From the NCBI GenBank assembly GCA_963695155.1, contig CAVOGD010000006.1, forward strand, positions 620,001 through 684,000: 64,000 bases of DNA, in the 5' to 3' direction. The notes beneath the pieces are model-generated. The model was not told the origin of the DNA and did no database searches. It saw only the letters and a list, made by a program, of their open reading frames with translations. How positions within the stretch are numbered: the stretch's first letter is position 1; every line of letters begins with the position of its first letter. Below are positions 61,765 to 64,000 of this stretch, piece after piece. A program made the translations under genes and the position numbers. Source of the stretch: SG8-30 sp963695155. GTDB taxonomy: Bacteria; Pseudomonadota; Gammaproteobacteria; Steroidobacterales; Steroidobacteraceae.

Positions 61765-62506
61765 GTGGTTGATTCAAGATCGCTGCACAGGACCCTGGCC
61801 TGCATCGCGCTGTTCGCGGTCGGCTGTTCGTCGCCATCCAGTCCGTCGGACCCGCCGGCGGGCGATGCACCGGGCGCGGCCCCGGGGCAGGCGGAAACCC
61901 TGGCGGCGGCACCTGCCCCGCCCTCACCAGTCCCGGACGCGTCGCCGGCCGAACCACCGGCCAGCACCGTCACTGCGGTGGAACAGGCGCCGACGCAGGC
62001 TGCGCCGGCGCCCTCCGCTACCGCGGCAGCAACGTCGCCACCGCCGCCCGCCGCCGCGGCGCAACCCGCGCGGGCTGCATCCGCGCCGGCCCCTGCTCCG
62101 GCCGCTGCGCCCAGCGCCCGCTCCGACCGCTGCGCCGATTCCTGCACCAGCCGCTGCGCCGGCTCCTGCCGCGGCCGTCGTGGATCGCGGCGGTCCGGTG
62201 GCGGTGGCCGCGACGAAACCAGGCCTGAGCCGGGTGGGCAGCGACGCGTGCGAGATGTGTCACGAGGAACAGTTCGCCTCATGGGCCGGGACGGCGCACG
62301 CCTCCCGCAAGCCGCCGCTGGATTGCGAGGACTGTCACGGGCCGGGCAGCGCGTACAAGGCGATGGCGATCATGAAGGACCCGGCGAAGGCGCGAGCGGC
62401 CGGCCTGGTCATCCCCGACCGGGCGTTCTGCTCGCAATGCCACGTGCGGGGCCTGACCGACGAGCTGATGAAGCGCTCCCACGCCCGGGACGGCAAGGCT
62501 GGCTGA
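61765..62506 (+). pseudogene. Triheme c-type cytochrome-like lipoprotein with Pro/Ala linker (frameshifted)
   Basis: The gene starts at GTG (GAGGAG upstream) and gives a lipoprotein signal (TLACIALFAVGCSS) followed by a long Pro/Ala-rich linker. Near 62117-62119 one extra C in CCC shifts the frame. Without it the sequence continues APTAAPIPAPAAAP and then a heme domain with three CxxCH sites: CEMCH, CEDCH and CSQCH. It resembles cytochrome c554-type multiheme carriers and is probably periplasmic, anchored in the outer membrane. It has a role in electron transfer; its partner is unknown. It lies divergent from the lipid regulator. Confidence 0.7.
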
Positions 62507-62575
62507 GCCTGCCGGGCCCCGGCCGGGTGCAAACTGTTAACTGGTCCTCACGGCCAGAACGCAGCTCCGCATACC

Positions 62576-64000
62576 ATGCTGACCATGGGCTTGCGAACCG
62601 AGAAGGCGAGCCGCCGCCTGATCCTGCAGGGCGTCGGCTTCATCATCGTGGCGATCCTCGCGCTGACGACTGTCGGGCGCGACCTCGTGCTCACGCTCGA
62701 GACGCGCTACTTCGACTACTTCCAGTCGCAGCGGTCGCCCGCGCCGAGTGAGCGGATCGTCCTGATCGAGGTCCCGCCGGAGCCGGCCGGGGACGGCGCC
62801 GCCCGTTACCTGGCGGACCTGGTCGAGGCCGTGTCGGCACAGGGGCCCGGGCAGATCGTGTCGCTTGTCACCGTGCACGAACCCGACTCGGAACTCGACC
62901 TCGGCCAGCTCGAGGCCCTGCTGAACGTGCAGCGTCGCGCGCGGACTCCGTCGGATCCGCTGGTCCAGCAACTCGACCAGATGCGGGAACGGCTGGCCGC
63001 GCAATCGGCGCTGGTCAGCACCGTGAGCGCCGCCGGCAACGTCTTCATGGCGCTTCCGGCCGGCACGACCGCGGCCGCCGCACCGCCCGCCTGCCTGGCG
63101 GATCGCGTCTCGGTCACCGACGGCATTCGCGCCACCGTGCTGGCCGCCTTGCCGGGCGCAAGCCTCGGACCGGTTCCCGATGGACTCTGCCGGGCCTTGT
63201 CCGGCGCCGGCCATGTGATCTACGGCAGCGATGCGGACGAACGAGTCCGTCGCACGCAACTGCTGGTCGCTGCCGGCGGCGAGCCGGTCCCGAACCTCGC
63301 GCTCAGCGTGGCCGCGGCCGCGCTGGGATCACCCGGAGAGGCGCCATCCGTCGAGCGGTCCGGCTCGCTGCGCGTGGCACAGCACGACTGGGACACGGGC
63401 AGCGGCTACGACACCTTCGATCACTACTACGCCACGCCCGACGGTGCGTTGCCATACCCGGTCCTGAGGGCCGAGGACCTGCTGGGCGGGACCCTGCCGC
63501 CCGCCACCGACCTGAGCGGGCGGATTGCCGTCATCGGCCCCCTGGGCGCAGACACGCCCGACGCGTTGCTGATTCCCGATGGCCGGCGGCTGGCGCCCAC
63601 CCTGCTGGTGGCCAACAGCCTGTCCAACCTGCTGCAGCAGGATTTCGCCGTGCGGCCCGCCTACGCGCGCGGCCTGGAACTGATGCTGCTGATGGTCTGT
63701 GGCGCCGTGCCGTTGCTGTTCTTCCTGTGGGTGGCACAGCCCGCCGCGCGCGGCGCGGCGGCGCTGCTGGTGGCGGCGACGCTGGTCGGCGCCCACGCGT
63801 ACTTCATCGTTGCCCATGGCTTGTGGCTGCAGATCATCGCGGCGGCGCTGCTGGTGCTGCTGGGAGCCGCCGGCCTGGAATTCCTGCGCAGTTTCGCCAA
63901 CGCGGCGAAAGTCCGCGGGGCCGGCGCGGCGGTACTGGACGCCGACCGCGCGCCGGCCACCGAGTTGCAGACGCTGGACTTGAAGTTCGCGGTGCTGCGC
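62576..64000 (+). CDS. CHASE2-domain protein, 3' partial
   Basis: The frame starts at ATG 62576 or 62585 (MGLRTEKASRRLILQG) and is open to the end of the window (about 470 codons). One N-terminal helix (LILQGVGFIIVAILALTTVG) is followed by an extracellular CHASE2-like domain (RYFDYFQSQRSPAPSERIVLIE, RIAVIGPLGADTPDALLIPDG, VANSLSNLLQQDFAVRPAYA) and two or three helices (LELMLLMVCGAVPLLFFLW; IIAAALLVLLGAAGLEFL). CHASE2 proteins usually end in a kinase or cyclase; here that part is cut off. No ribosome site is obvious. Confidence 0.75.
   Translation, partial: MLTMGLRTEKASRRLILQGVGFIIVAILALTTVGRDLVLTLETRYFDYFQSQRSPAPSERIVLIEVPPEPAGDGAARYLADLVEAVSAQGPGQIVSLVTVHEPDSELDLGQLEALLNVQRRARTPSDPLVQQLDQMRERLAAQSALVSTVSAAGNVFMALPAGTTAAAAPPACLADRVSVTDGIRATVLAALPGASLGPVPDGLCRALSGAGHVIYGSDADERVRRTQLLVAAGGEPVPNLALSVAAAALGSPGEAPSVERSGSLRVAQHDWDTGSGYDTFDHYYATPDGALPYPVLRAEDLLGGTLPPATDLSGRIAVIGPLGADTPDALLIPDGRRLAPTLLVANSLSNLLQQDFAVRPAYARGLELMLLMVCGAVPLLFFLWVAQPAARGAAALLVAATLVGAHAYFIVAHGLWLQIIAAALLVLLGAAGLEFLRSFANAAKVRGAGAAVLDADRAPATELQTLDLKFAVLR

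Overview
The window is very GC-rich (codon third positions are almost all G or C) and densely coded on both strands. Gene content (TonB-dependent receptor, NCS1 pyrimidine importer, LemA/M48 pair, RRM protein, lipocalin, two cyclopropane-synthase-family enzymes) suggests a gammaproteobacterium, perhaps near Xanthomonadales or Steroidobacter; that placement is inferred from gene content only. No tRNA, rRNA, CRISPR array, transposase or phage gene was seen. Both ends cut genes.

Layout. 1-6.5 kb: a secreted FG-GAP protein, reverse-transsulfuration genes (CBS plus cystathionine lyase), and a lipoprotein made of two tandem copies of one domain. 6.9-14.5 kb: LemA with an M48 protease, a fused ATP-dependent oxoprolinase/hydantoinase, and a divergent sodium symporter. 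14.6-17.3 kb: MTA phosphorylase, MTR-1-P isomerase and a FucA-type aldolase, which reads as the MTA 'DHAP shunt'. 17.5-26.7 kb: a two-domain universal stress protein followed by an NdvB-like cyclic glucan synthase of about 2750 codons. 26.8-41.2 kb: a TonB receptor, then a full reductive pyrimidine route (cytosine deaminase, PreT/PreA, dihydropyrimidinase, NCS1 transporter, beta-ureidopropionase) convergent with beta-alanine aminotransferase and malonate-semialdehyde dehydrogenase, then two catabolic lyases. 41.2-45.8 kb: RRM protein, DUF4398-type lipoprotein and a three-gene L,D-transpeptidase operon. 45.8-53.6 kb: methyltransferases, a glycosyltransferase, a large M14 peptidase and an atypical small kinase.

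53.6-61.5 kb is the most interesting part: nine overlapping or closely spaced minus-strand genes headed by a MerR/B12-binding regulator that carries both CarH photoreceptor signatures (Wx9EH and ExHxxG). It is followed by a coclaurine-N-methyltransferase-like enzyme, DUF2878, a DUF6134-like protein, a lipocalin, an FAD oxidoreductase, DUF1365, a cyclopropane fatty acid synthase and DUF1295. This looks like a light- or singlet-oxygen-responsive membrane-lipid modification operon of the CFA/furan fatty acid type. 61.7-64 kb holds a multiheme lipoprotein and the start of a CHASE2 protein.

Four genes (glucan synthase, aminotransferase, kinase, multiheme lipoprotein) each need removal of a single extra base in or beside a short homopolymer to read through, and the M48 gene has a compensated pair of indels. 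This looks more like residual indel error than real gene decay. A palindromic repeat, GGGGTCTGACCCC, occurs in pairs with centres 16-17 bp apart in three intergenic regions.
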